Shown here: positions 53,157 through 61,637 of the stretch, piece after piece
Position numbering within the stretch: the stretch's first letter is position 1
Layout of the letters: every line of letters starts with the position of its first letter
DNA from: Zwartia hollandica
GTDB lineage: Bacteria > Pseudomonadota > Gammaproteobacteria > Burkholderiales > Burkholderiaceae_B
DNA length: 64,000 nucleotides
Direction: 5' to 3'
Assembly: GCF_019923725.1 (NCBI RefSeq)
Contig: NZ_JAHXRI010000006.1
Location: forward strand, 873,696-937,695
Made by a program: the position numbers and the translations under genes
Notes under the pieces: generated by a model
Databases searched by the model: none
Told to the model about the DNA's origin: nothing
The model's input: the letters and a program-made list of their open reading frames with translations, nothing else

Positions 53157-53192
53157 GCATGGTGCAACGATGATCGCTATGCCTTAGACGTC
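53148..53192. other. Hairpin around the end of the ABC exporter gene
   Basis: GACGTCTAGGCAT (53148-53160) pairs with ATGCCTTAGACGTC (53179-53192) with one bulged base. It contains the exporter stop codon and lacks a U run. It could be a transcript-end stabiliser or a converging-strand structure between the exporter and the nitroreductase gene. Confidence 0.4.
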
Positions 53193-53205
53193 AAAGGGCA
53201 CAACT

Positions 53206-54039
53206 TTATTTCATTTGGAAGCCGAGGGTACGCAAGGCATCAACCAGCACGTCACGTCCGCCCATGGCCTCTGGGCCACGCACACGGTTTAGAGAGTGTA
53301 GATCCCAAGCACCCAGTGGTTTCATATTCTGCTCAGCGTAGAACTTTTCCATGATCGCGTTATAAGAATCAACGGCTTGCTTGTATGCCTGCGGCTGGTA
53401 GGTCTCTTTGTGTAAGACGGCTTCTTGCGGCAAGCGTGGTTTGACAACGTTATTGACCGCGGGATCGACATGTCCGATGCACATACCAAAGGTGGCGAAG
53501 CCCATGGGCGGCAAGCCTAGTTCCTTGGCGACTTCTAGTGGTTTATTCCGAATGGCACCGATATACACGACACCTAAGCCAAGTGACTCTGCCGCGACGG
53601 CGGCATTCTGCGAAGCCAACGCTGAATCTATCACGCCCATCATGAGCATTTCCATGTAGTTCAAACTCTCGGCTGGCTTTTGGCGATCTTTACCAAGCTC
53701 GTGCAAGCGGGCCAAGTCTGCGACCCACACTAAAAATAGGGGGCAGCTGCGAATAAAGGCTTGGTTCGCTGCCAGCTGTGAGAGGCGGTCTTTACGATCT
53801 TGATCTTGCACCGCAACAACGCTCCAGGTTTGCAGGTTGGAGGACGTAGATGCGGACTGCGCTGCAGCGACCAGAAGTTCGGCTGTGTTTGGAGCTAAGG
53901 GTTCGTTGGTGAATGCCCGCACTGAGCGGTGCTGCATGAGTGTTTCGAGCGTTGGATTCAACGCATCCAACACGGCAGGGTTATTGCCATAACGTGCTTG
54001 GAGTAAGGAGCTTAATGTGGCGTGTGATTGCTGGGTCAT
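53206..54039 (-). CDS. Nitroreductase family protein (NfsA-like)
   Basis: FMN-dependent NAD(P)H oxidoreductase, 277 residues. The FMN-phosphate region is HRSVRAFTNEPLAPNTAELL near residue 38, and the second flavin-contact part is AESLGLGVVYIGAIRNKP near residue 160. C-terminal LVDALRTLGFQ is usual for NfsA-type proteins, which reduce nitroaromatics, quinones or similar acceptors. Divergent from the metallo-hydrolase gene. Convergent with the exporter gene with about 50 bases between. Confidence 0.88.
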   Translation of the reverse strand: MTQQSHATLSSLLQARYGNNPAVLDALNPTLETLMQHRSVRAFTNEPLAPNTAELLVAAAQSASTSSNLQTWSVVAVQDQDRKDRLSQLAANQAFIRSCPLFLVWVADLARLHELGKDRQKPAESLNYMEMLMMGVIDSALASQNAAVAAESLGLGVVYIGAIRNKPLEVAKELGLPPMGFATFGMCIGHVDPAVNNVVKPRLPQEAVLHKETYQPQAYKQAVDSYNAIMEKFYAEQNMKPLGAWDLHSLNRVRGPEAMGGRDVLVDALRTLGFQMK

Positions 54040-54147
54040 GAGCGTGTGTACCGTTGTTCAAGATAAAAGGTTTATTCCAGTGCCGACAAGCATACCTTGG
54101 GTTACAGTTAACACCAAGATGTTCTGAAAAATTGCGGGGTTCGTCCA

Positions 54148-55029
54148 TTGGCAACGACAAGATTGGGTGCATTTGCAATCGAACGGGTAGTCGATCTTGA
54201 GCTTCCCTACGCTGCGGCGAGCCACTTTTTTCCCGACCTGACGCCTGAGATGCTGGCAACCTGTCAGCGCGAGTTTCAGCCGGGTCAATTGACGGCCGAT
54301 GGTCGTCTTGAAATGAGTTTCCATTCTTTTGTGATTAAAACGGAGCGCCACGTGATTGTGGTGGACACCTGCTGTGGAAATCACAAACAAAGACCTCTTC
54401 GACCTGCGTTTCATCAAATGGACACCGGTTATTTGGGTGCTCTGGCAAGCGCACAGGTCAATCCCGAAGAGGTTGATTTCGTGATGTGCACCCACCTGCA
54501 TTGGGATCATGTGGGATGGAACACGCAGCTTGTGGATGGTCGCTGGTGCCCGACCTTTCCAAATGCGAAATACATCATGTCAAAAACTGAATATGCGTAT
54601 TGGGATCGTGCTTATCGAGACGGCGTAAAAGACACGCATGCGCAAGCCTTTGAAGATAGCGTGGATCCGATTGTGCGTGCCAAGCAGGCAGTGTTGGTGG
54701 ATAGCGATTACGAACTTGATGATGGCATCGCGCTCGAAGCCTGTCCGGGGCACTCGCCCGGCAATTGCGTCATCAACCTTTCGTCGCAAGGTCAACGTGG
54801 TGTGATGACTGGCGATGTGTTGCATCATCAGATTCAACTGCGTTATCCAGAAATGTCCACAATCGCAGATGATGATCGGAACCTGGCGCGCAAGTCACGC
54901 ATGGCATTAATTGAGAAGCATGCAGGAACCGGCAATTTGATTTTTCCCGCGCACTTTCCAAATCCCAGCGTTGGACGGATTGAAGTAAATCAAACAGGCG
55001 GATTTCGGTTCGATACAAATGAACGCTGA
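54148..55029 (+). CDS. Metallo-beta-lactamase fold hydrolase (lactonase-like)
   Basis: 293 residues, no signal peptide. The Zn site H-x-H-x-D-H is MCTHLHWDHVGWN near residue 117, with further ligands in CPGHSPGNCV near residue 210 and the final His in FPAHFPNPSVG. The TTG start follows GGGG eight bases upstream. The sequence order matches MBL lactonases of the quorum-quenching/AttM type, but also other hydrolases. Its stop overlaps the start of the EamA gene (ATGAACGCTGA), so it heads a coupled three-gene operon. Confidence 0.88.
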   Translation: MATTRLGAFAIERVVDLELPYAAASHFFPDLTPEMLATCQREFQPGQLTADGRLEMSFHSFVIKTERHVIVVDTCCGNHKQRPLRPAFHQMDTGYLGALASAQVNPEEVDFVMCTHLHWDHVGWNTQLVDGRWCPTFPNAKYIMSKTEYAYWDRAYRDGVKDTHAQAFEDSVDPIVRAKQAVLVDSDYELDDGIALEACPGHSPGNCVINLSSQGQRGVMTGDVLHHQIQLRYPEMSTIADDDRNLARKSRMALIEKHAGTGNLIFPAHFPNPSVGRIEVNQTGGFRFDTNER

Positions 55030-55927
55030 TCCCGCTCGTCGCCGCAAGGCGATTTTGTTATTGGCTTTGCTGGTCTTGATTTGGGGAGTCAACTGGGTCA
55101 TTGCAAAAATGTCACTGGCCTATATCTCTCCGATATGGGTCACCGCACTGCGTTTGTTGCCCGCCTGCGTTTTGTTTTTCTCCCTGTGCTTTTTTACTGG
55201 TCGGTTAAGAGTTCCAGTCCGTGCGGACTTACCGGTCGTGTTTTCGATTGGCTTATTGCATATGGTCGGTTTCTCTGTGCTGGTCAGTATCGGCATTCAG
55301 TACATGACGGCAGGAAAATCAATTGTGTTGGCGTACACGACACCGCTTTGGGTGTTACCCGCCGCATGGTTTTTTCTTGGTGAAAAACTCACACGTCGTA
55401 AGTTGACTGGATTGGTGGTTGGGATGCTTGGACTTGTTTTGCTATTGCAGCCAGGTGAGCTCGATTGGTCTGATCGCGATGTCTTGATTGGGCATGGTTT
55501 TGTGTTGCTCGCCGCCTTGTTGTGGGCGGGCTCCATCGTATATGGACGCGCCCATAAATGGGTGACCCCGCCTTTCGCATTGTTACCTTGGCAGATGTTG
55601 GTTGGCGGTTTAACGCAGTTGGTCCTTGCGTTGGCAATCGAGGGCTTGCCTCAGATCAAGTGGTCCGTCGAGTTCCTTCTATTGGTCGGGTTTAATTGTT
55701 TGTTGGGTAATGGACTTGCCTATTGGTTAATGAATGTCGTGAGTCGCGATCTTCCTGCAAGTGCCGTTTCGATGGGATTGTTGGGCGTCCCCGTCATTGG
55801 ACTCGTATGCTCCAGTCTCGTGCTGGATGAAGCACTTGGACCTGCATTATTGATTGCTGCGGCGTTGATTATTTTTGGAATTATTTTAGGTACGACGACT
55901 CCGAGGAAAGCGCATGAACAAAAATGA
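55019..55927 (+). CDS. EamA/DMT family transporter
   Basis: Inner-membrane protein of 302 residues, ten helices made of two EamA halves. Marks: LVLIWGVNWVIAKMSLAYISP (shortened: WGVNWVIAKMSL) at the start and LGVPVIGLVCSSLVLDEALGP near residue 262. DMT transporters usually export amino acids or metabolites. It overlaps the metallo-hydrolase gene by 11 bases and the GrdB-like gene by 14 bases, so all three are very likely translationally coupled and act together. Confidence 0.9.
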   Translation: MNADPARRRKAILLLALLVLIWGVNWVIAKMSLAYISPIWVTALRLLPACVLFFSLCFFTGRLRVPVRADLPVVFSIGLLHMVGFSVLVSIGIQYMTAGKSIVLAYTTPLWVLPAAWFFLGEKLTRRKLTGLVVGMLGLVLLLQPGELDWSDRDVLIGHGFVLLAALLWAGSIVYGRAHKWVTPPFALLPWQMLVGGLTQLVLALAIEGLPQIKWSVEFLLLVGFNCLLGNGLAYWLMNVVSRDLPASAVSMGLLGVPVIGLVCSSLVLDEALGPALLIAAALIIFGIILGTTTPRKAHEQK

Positions 55928-56870
55928 TACCCCTACACCCCCGTCAGACGCTGAGTTAGGATTCGCTCCGGATGAAGATGCGCCGATTCCCTACATGAAA
56001 CGGACGCGGGATTGGTATCTGGCGCTAGGGTACGGGAACCCGTATCGATGGGCACATTACGTCGATGTGCCATTTACCCCCTTGGCTCAGCCGCTATCTC
56101 AGACGACGGTCGCCCTCATAAGCACCGCGTCACCTTACGATCCCACAAAAGGCGAGCAAGGCGTTGGTGCACCTTACAACGCCGAAGCGAAGTTTTATAA
56201 AGTCTACTCAGGCGATAGCTCGATTGACCACGATGTTCGGGTGTCGCATGTGGCGATTGACCGTAAGCACACGACCATGGAAGACAGTAACACCTGGTTT
56301 CCCTTGCCAGCGTTGCGCGCTGCTGTTGCGAAAGGTCGCATTGGTCGTCTAGCGACCCATTTTTTTGGTGTGCCAACCAACCGTAGTCAACGTCATACGC
56401 TTGAGGTGGATTGTCCAGAAGTGCTGCGTCGTTGCCGAGAAGAAAGTGTACAGGCTGTGGTGCTTGTCCCGAATTGTCCTGTGTGCCACCAAACCTTGAG
56501 TCTAGTTGCACGCTACCTTGAAGCAGCAGGTATATCGACGGTATTGCTTGCTTGCGCCAAAGACATTGTGGAGCACTGCGGTGTTCCACGCGCTATGTTT
56601 AGTGACTTCCCGTTGGGAAATGCGGCGGGCAAACCGAAGGATCCTGCGTCCCAGGCAGCAACTTTGGAGCTTGCGTTACGCACGCTCGAGTCCGCACCGG
56701 CTGCACGCACCACGGTGCAATCGCCCCAGCGCTGGAGCGAGTCGCACGCGTGGAAGCGTGATTACTCTAATGTGGAATGCGTCAGCCCTGAAGAGTTGAC
56801 CCGGTTGCGTGCAGCGAACGACCGGGCCAAAGAAGCGGCTAAAGCGTTACGAGATACTCAGTTGACGTAG
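55914..56870 (+). CDS. GrdB/PrdB-like protein (glycine/betaine/D-proline reductase family) with CxxC
   Basis: 318 residues. I recognise VSHVAIDRKHTTMEDSNTWFP then LPALRAAVAKGRIGRLA (residues 110-147; given in parts), which match the GrdB/PrdB pattern of H-x-x-x-D...N-x-x-F-P and G-x-I-G. The redox site is C188 and C191 in VPNCPVCHQT. In clostridial enzymes this place can hold selenocysteine; here both are ordinary Cys codons. No other glycine or proline reductase subunit lies nearby. A role as a thiol reductase on a small substrate is possible. It overlaps the EamA gene by 14 bases and the convergent Bug gene by 13. Confidence 0.8.
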   Translation: MNKNDTPTPPSDAELGFAPDEDAPIPYMKRTRDWYLALGYGNPYRWAHYVDVPFTPLAQPLSQTTVALISTASPYDPTKGEQGVGAPYNAEAKFYKVYSGDSSIDHDVRVSHVAIDRKHTTMEDSNTWFPLPALRAAVAKGRIGRLATHFFGVPTNRSQRHTLEVDCPEVLRRCREESVQAVVLVPNCPVCHQTLSLVARYLEAAGISTVLLACAKDIVEHCGVPRAMFSDFPLGNAAGKPKDPASQAATLELALRTLESAPAARTTVQSPQRWSESHAWKRDYSNVECVSPEELTRLRAANDRAKEAAKALRDTQLT

Positions 56871-57838
56871 AGCCCGGCAGATTTGATCAGCGGCGTGAAC
56901 ATGTTGATTTCATTTTGGAGATGCTCACGTAGTTTGGCAGGCGTTGCCAGTGCAGGTGCGACAGGTGCACTGCCGATGCCTTCGAGGCGCTCTTTCACGA
57001 CCGGATCCAAAACAGCTTTTGCTAAGGCATCAGACAGCTTGTCGATGATTGGCTTTGGTGTTCCCTTTGGCGCGTAGAGTCCAAACCAGATGCTGATGTC
57101 AAAACCCTTGACGCCGGCTTCGTTCAGGGAAGGGAGGTCGGGCAAAGACTCGAGGCGTTTGCTGCCCGCGACAGCATAGGCTTTTACGCGATTCGCTTTG
57201 ATCGCAGGCATGGTGCCGGTTGTTTGATCGCAAAGCAAATCTATTTGTCCACCCATTAAGTCATTCAGTGCTGGTCCAGTTCCTTTGTAAGGAATGAGTG
57301 TTGGCTTAATGCCAAGCGTTTCCATGAACAGCAGGCTACAGAGATGCGAAGCTGAGCCAGCACCCGCATTACCCATGCTGATTTTTTCGCCGTTCTTTCT
57401 GATGTAGTCCACGAACTCTTGCGTGCCCACGGGTGGGAAATCCTTACGTGCGACCAAGACCATAGGGCCAACAGTAGCCAATCCAATTGGTTCAAAATCT
57501 TTCACGGGGTCGTAGGAAAGGTTCTTGATCATTAGCGAATTGGTGGCATGGCTGATGTGAATCATGAGTAGGTTATAGCCATCGGGTGCAGACCTAGCGA
57601 CCTTCGCAGTACCGATACTTCCGCCAGCGCCAGCAACGTTTTCCACAACAATTTGTTGCCCAAGCGTTTTTTGCATCGCAGAAGCGAAAAGGCGAGTGAT
57701 CGTGTCACCTGGACCGCCTGGTGCATAAGGCATCGCCATGGTGATAATCTTTGATGGGTATTCTTGCGCAGAGGCAGATAGTGAGGCTATGGCCAACCCG
57801 GCAGCCACGATTAGTTTGCGTACTAAGACTGTTTTCAT
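56858..57838 (-). CDS. Bug family periplasmic receptor
   Basis: 326 residues, signal peptide ending near ASAQ/E. Elements: ITMAMPYAPGGPGDTITR, ENVAGAGGSIGTAKVAR, APDGYNLLMI, GNAGAGSASHLCSLLFM, LIPYKGTGPALNDLMGGQID and SLNEAGVKGFDISIW. The Cys in SHLCSLLFM is unusual for Bug proteins. Divergent from the lyase operon by 75 bases, with a 6-5-6 dyad between. It could supply the substrate of that operon, although the operon also has its own Bug gene. Confidence 0.9.
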   Translation of the reverse strand: MKTVLVRKLIVAAGLAIASLSASAQEYPSKIITMAMPYAPGGPGDTITRLFASAMQKTLGQQIVVENVAGAGGSIGTAKVARSAPDGYNLLMIHISHATNSLMIKNLSYDPVKDFEPIGLATVGPMVLVARKDFPPVGTQEFVDYIRKNGEKISMGNAGAGSASHLCSLLFMETLGIKPTLIPYKGTGPALNDLMGGQIDLLCDQTTGTMPAIKANRVKAYAVAGSKRLESLPDLPSLNEAGVKGFDISIWFGLYAPKGTPKPIIDKLSDALAKAVLDPVVKERLEGIGSAPVAPALATPAKLREHLQNEINMFTPLIKSAGLYVN

Positions 57839-57862
57839 TTTGACGGTGTCCCCCTAAGAAAA

Positions 57863-57879
57863 AGTAATTTGATATTACT
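57863..57879. promoter_or_regulatory. 6-5-6 inverted repeat between divergent Bug and lyase operons
   Basis: AGTAAT (57863-57868), TTGAT, ATTACT (57874-57879), perfect. It lies 25 bases upstream of the Bug start and 34 bases before the lyase start, well placed as an operator for both directions. Confidence 0.5.
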
Positions 57880-57912
57880 ATGTAAGTACCTTTTTTTTAG
57901 CTAAAAACCCCT

Positions 57913-59259
57913 ATGCCTATCTCGATGCTTGAATCCGCAATTTTTAAGGATATGTTTGGTACTGCCGCCATGCGTGCGGTGTTTGACGATGCCGCGACGT
58001 TGTATCGCTACACGGAAACTGAAATCGCCTTGGCGAAGGTTCAGGGCGAACTGGGCGTTATCCCCAAGGCCGCTGCTGCAGCAATCTGCCAACGCGCTGA
58101 TTCGACCAAACTTGATCTGGTGGAACTCAAGCGCGAAACTGAAATCGTCGGTTACCCGATTTTGCCCTTGGTGCATCAGCTATCAAAAATGTGCGGACCA
58201 GAGGGCGAGTATTTACATTGGGGTGCGACAACCCAAGACATCATGGACACTGCCACGGTGTTGCAGGTGCGGGCGGCGCTAGAAATCATCGAAACGGATT
58301 TGAAAGAGCTTGATCAGATTCTGGATCAGCTGTCTGCCACTTATCGCGATACACCCATGGCGGGCCGGACACATTTGCAGCATGCCTTGCCCATTACGTT
58401 TGGTTACAAAGCGGCGGTCTGGTTGCTTATGGTTCGACGTCACCGAGAGCGCTTAGCGCAGCTCAAGCCTCGCGTGTTGATTGGCCAGTTTGGTGGTGCA
58501 GCGGGAACGCTGGCCTCCCTCGGTGCTCAGGGCTTGCCGGTACAGGCGGCTTTGATGAAGGAGCTTGGCTTGGGTCTCGCCCCCGTCACCTGGCATGTCG
58601 CTCGAGATGGGCTCGTAGAGACCATTCAATTCTTGGCGTTAGTCACTGGATCGCTTGGCAAAATTGCCTTTGACATTATGTTGATGATGACGAACGAACT
58701 CGGTGAAGCATTTGAGCCTTTTGTTAAGGGACGGGGCGCATCAAGCACTATGCCTCAAAAACGCAACCCCATTTCGTGCGAGCTTATGTTGAGCGCATCT
58801 AAGTCGGTTAGGCAGCATGCGGGGCTCGCTTTAGATGCGATGGTTCAAGACTTTGAGCGTGCGACGGGTCCTTGGCATATCGAATGGGCTGCCATCCCTG
58901 AGTCATTTATTTTGACAGCAGGTGCCTTGCGCCAAGCCAAGTTCATGCTGGGTGGGCTAGAGGTGGATACCAAGCGCATGCTTAAAAACCTGGATCTGAC
59001 CGGTGGCCTGATTGTGGCGGAAGCGGTGATGATGGGGTTGGCTCCACATATTGGGCGTCAAACCGCGCATGATGTAGTCTATGACGCCTGCCGTATCGCA
59101 GCTACCCAAGGTAAGAAACTAGCAGAAGTTCTGTATCTTGATACGAAGGTGAACACTAAGCTTGATCGTGTACGTATCGATGCACTCTGCGATCCAGCGA
59201 ACTATTTAGGCGCTGCGCCACAGATGGTGGATCAAATGCGTGCCTGGCACAAAAGCTGA
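57913..59259 (+). CDS. Fumarase/aspartase superfamily lyase (PcaB-like)
   Basis: 448 residues, homotetrameric family in which the superfamily signature G-S-S-x-M-P-x-K-x-N-P is GRGASSTMPQKRNPISCE (residues 273-290). Other conserved blocks are LHWGATTQDI (101-110) and GRTHLQHALP (151-160). The stretch ERATGPWHIEW near residue 315 is the mark of the 3-carboxy-cis,cis-muconate cycloisomerase (PcaB) branch, whose length (about 450) it also matches. The wider branch includes lyases that release fumarate from succinyl-linked substrates. A class I fumarase gene follows at once, favouring such a lyase or a related role. SD is not evident. Confidence 0.9.
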   Translation: MPISMLESAIFKDMFGTAAMRAVFDDAATLYRYTETEIALAKVQGELGVIPKAAAAAICQRADSTKLDLVELKRETEIVGYPILPLVHQLSKMCGPEGEYLHWGATTQDIMDTATVLQVRAALEIIETDLKELDQILDQLSATYRDTPMAGRTHLQHALPITFGYKAAVWLLMVRRHRERLAQLKPRVLIGQFGGAAGTLASLGAQGLPVQAALMKELGLGLAPVTWHVARDGLVETIQFLALVTGSLGKIAFDIMLMMTNELGEAFEPFVKGRGASSTMPQKRNPISCELMLSASKSVRQHAGLALDAMVQDFERATGPWHIEWAAIPESFILTAGALRQAKFMLGGLEVDTKRMLKNLDLTGGLIVAEAVMMGLAPHIGRQTAHDVVYDACRIAATQGKKLAEVLYLDTKVNTKLDRVRIDALCDPANYLGAAPQMVDQMRAWHKS

Positions 59260-59267
59260 GGCTACCA

Positions 59268-60761
59268 ATGCGTGTGATTCGTGCTGCAGATATTGTTTCG
59301 AGTATTGCCGACGCTTTGCAGTTTGTCAGCTACTACCATCCGGCAGATTTCGTTCAGGCCTTAAAGAATGCCTATCAGAAGGAAACGTCTGCGCCCGCGC
59401 GTAATGCGCTGTTGCAGCTCTTGGTTAACAGCAAGCTTAGTGCACAGGCACATCGTCCGATCTGCCAAGACACGGGTGTAGCCCATGTCTTTTTCAAACT
59501 AGGAATGGATGCCAGAATTTCCGCAGATGGTAAGCAGCCGACGCCGAGTTTGCAGGCGCTCGCGGATGCTGGCGTCTCGCAGGGCTACACCTATGCAGGA
59601 AATCCCTTGCGCGCCTCGATGATTCGACAACCTCTTGGTGATCGCAGTAATACGGGCGATAACACGCCAGCTATCGTGCATATCGAAATGATCGAAGGCG
59701 ACACCCTGGAGGTGACCGTGGTGGCCAAGGGCGGTGGCGGTGATGTGAAGGCGCGTTATGCCATGCTTAACCCGAGCGATTCTGTGGCTGACTGGGTTGT
59801 GAGTCAACTTCCGGGGATGGGTGCTGGGTGGTGTCCTCCGGGTGTTTTAGGCTTGGGCATTGGCGGTTCGCCAGAACAAGCAATGGTGATGGCGAAGCGT
59901 TCGCTATTTGCGCCTATTGATATTCAGAGCTTGCGTGTACGTGACGACTTGGATGAGGCAGAGCGCTTACGCGTAGAAATTTTTGATCGCGTAAACGCTT
60001 TGGGCATTGGCGCACAAGGACTTGGGGGTGACGCGACAATCTTAGACGTCAAGATTGCTCAGGCCCCATCACATGCAGCGTTGTTGCCGGTTGCGTTGAT
60101 GCCAAATTGTGCTGCTACACGTTTCGTTTCTTTCACGCTCGACGGCTCGGGTCCAGCCAAGCTTGTCGCGCCCGATGCGGCCGTCTGGGATGACATACCG
60201 CAAACAATGCCCTCTGCAGATGGCCGTCGCGTCAACCTCGATACGCTTTCACTTGAGGAAGTGCGTTCTTGGAAAGCGGGTGAATTGCTGCTGTTATCGG
60301 GTCGTCTTTTGACCGGTCGAGATGCCGCGCATAAGCGCTTGACCGATATGCTGGCACGAGGTGAAACGCTTCCCGTCGATTTAAAGAACCGCGCAATTTA
60401 TTATGTGGGACCGGTTGATCCGATCGAAGGCGAAGCGGTTGGTCCTGCAGGCCCAACGACTTCTGCCCGAATGGATAAGTTTATGCCAGCCTTGCTTGAA
60501 AAAACGGGCTTGCTGGTCTCTGTCGGGAAAGCCGAGCGTGGACCGATCGCGATCGAAGCGATAAAAAAGGCAGGAGTCGCGTATTTGGTGGCTGTAGGCG
60601 GTGCTGCTTACTTGGTGTCTAAAGCAATCGAATCCGCAAAAGTGTTGGCTTTTGAAGATCTGGGCATGGAAGCGATTTATGAGTTTGTGGTGCGTGATAT
60701 GCCGGTCACGGTCGCGATTGATCATACGGGTCGTACGATTCATTGGATGAAGCCTGTTTAA
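59268..60761 (+). CDS. Class I fumarate hydratase (FumA/FumB-like, fused alpha-beta)
   Basis: Oxygen-sensitive 4Fe-4S hydro-lyase, 497 residues, with alpha (about 1-300) and beta (about 315-497) parts in one chain. The cluster cysteines are C66 in ICQDTGVAHV, C189 in GWCPPGVLG and C281 in MPNCAATRF. GLGIGGSPEQAMVMAKRSL and KGGGGDVKARYAMLNP are the usual alpha-subunit blocks, and GPTTSARMDKFMPALLEKTG the beta one. Could hydrate fumarate, or act on mesaconate or L-tartrate as relatives do. GAGG precedes the ATG; it starts 8 bases after the lyase gene. Confidence 0.92.
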   Translation: MRVIRAADIVSSIADALQFVSYYHPADFVQALKNAYQKETSAPARNALLQLLVNSKLSAQAHRPICQDTGVAHVFFKLGMDARISADGKQPTPSLQALADAGVSQGYTYAGNPLRASMIRQPLGDRSNTGDNTPAIVHIEMIEGDTLEVTVVAKGGGGDVKARYAMLNPSDSVADWVVSQLPGMGAGWCPPGVLGLGIGGSPEQAMVMAKRSLFAPIDIQSLRVRDDLDEAERLRVEIFDRVNALGIGAQGLGGDATILDVKIAQAPSHAALLPVALMPNCAATRFVSFTLDGSGPAKLVAPDAAVWDDIPQTMPSADGRRVNLDTLSLEEVRSWKAGELLLLSGRLLTGRDAAHKRLTDMLARGETLPVDLKNRAIYYVGPVDPIEGEAVGPAGPTTSARMDKFMPALLEKTGLLVSVGKAERGPIAIEAIKKAGVAYLVAVGGAAYLVSKAIESAKVLAFEDLGMEAIYEFVVRDMPVTVAIDHTGRTIHWMKPV

Positions 60762-60832
60762 TGGCTCACCCTCAAGCAGAGATTACTTTTGTTGTTTAAA
60801 GCGTAATTAAAAAAATATCAATAGGAGACATG

Positions 60833-61636
60833 ATGGGAACCGCTTCATCGATCGTTATGAATACCTCGCCTAAGATTCCACCTGGGCCTCTTAAAGGCAG
60901 GGTGAGCGCCGAGGAATGGAAGACTCGTGTGGAACTCGCGGCCTGTTATCGCTTAGTCTCGCTCTACGGTATGACCGATATGATTGCGAACCATATTTCT
61001 GCAATGGTGCCGGGCGAGCCCAATCATTATCTGATCAATCCGTACGGGATGTTGTATGACGAAATCACCGCCTCGAGCCTGATCAAAATCGATATCGACG
61101 GCAACATCATTGATCGTCCAAATGAAGATTACGGGATCAATCGCACGGGCTTTGTGATCCATAGTGCCATTCATTCTGTGCGACCCGATGCTGCGTGCAT
61201 CATCCATACGCACACGCGTGCTGGTATGACCGTGTCAACCTTAAAGTGTGGCCTGTTACCGCTGACACAAACCGCCACGCGTTTTGCCAAGGTTGCTTAC
61301 CACCACTTCGAAGGTATCTCTGTCGATTTGTCTGAGCAAAAAAGTTTGCAGCGTGACTTGGGCGATGCGGAGGTGATGATCTTGCATAACCACGGATTGC
61401 TTGCCGTTGGCCCGTCTATTCCAGAAGCCTTCAACAGTATCTATCGACTGGAGCTAGCCTGCAAAGTGCAAGTTGACGCGATGGCCTGCAACGCTGAGCT
61501 GATCATTCCTGAACCCGAGGTGGTTGCCAAAGCGAATGCACAGTGGAACCCGAGCGTAACCAGACGCTACGGCATTCTTGAATGGCCAGCGATGCTTCGT
61601 CAGTTAGATAAGAAAGACGATAGTTACAAGCAATAA
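60833..61636 (+). CDS. Class II aldolase/adducin family protein
   Basis: 267 residues, Zn-dependent. The metal site H-x-H...H-x-H: IIHTHTRAGMTVS near residue 125 and ILHNHGLLAVG near residue 186. The family includes L-fuculose-phosphate aldolase, ribulose-phosphate epimerase and decarboxylases of 3-oxo acids. The Asn-His-Ile element MIANHISAMVPGEPNHYLINP (shortened: NHISAMVPGEPNHYLINP) near residue 55 is typical. ATG at 60833 has AGGAG at five bases; ATG at 60830 would be too close. Follows the fumarase after about 70 bases and is tightly linked to the dehydrogenase after it. Confidence 0.9.
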   Translation: MGTASSIVMNTSPKIPPGPLKGRVSAEEWKTRVELAACYRLVSLYGMTDMIANHISAMVPGEPNHYLINPYGMLYDEITASSLIKIDIDGNIIDRPNEDYGINRTGFVIHSAIHSVRPDAACIIHTHTRAGMTVSTLKCGLLPLTQTATRFAKVAYHHFEGISVDLSEQKSLQRDLGDAEVMILHNHGLLAVGPSIPEAFNSIYRLELACKVQVDAMACNAELIIPEPEVVAKANAQWNPSVTRRYGILEWPAMLRQLDKKDDSYKQ

Positions 61637-61637
61637 G

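Noticed and set aside
55914-56870. Possible selenoprotein because of GrdB similarity
   Set aside because: The active-site positions 188 and 191 are normal Cys codons and no in-frame TGA or SECIS-like structure is needed to explain the gene.
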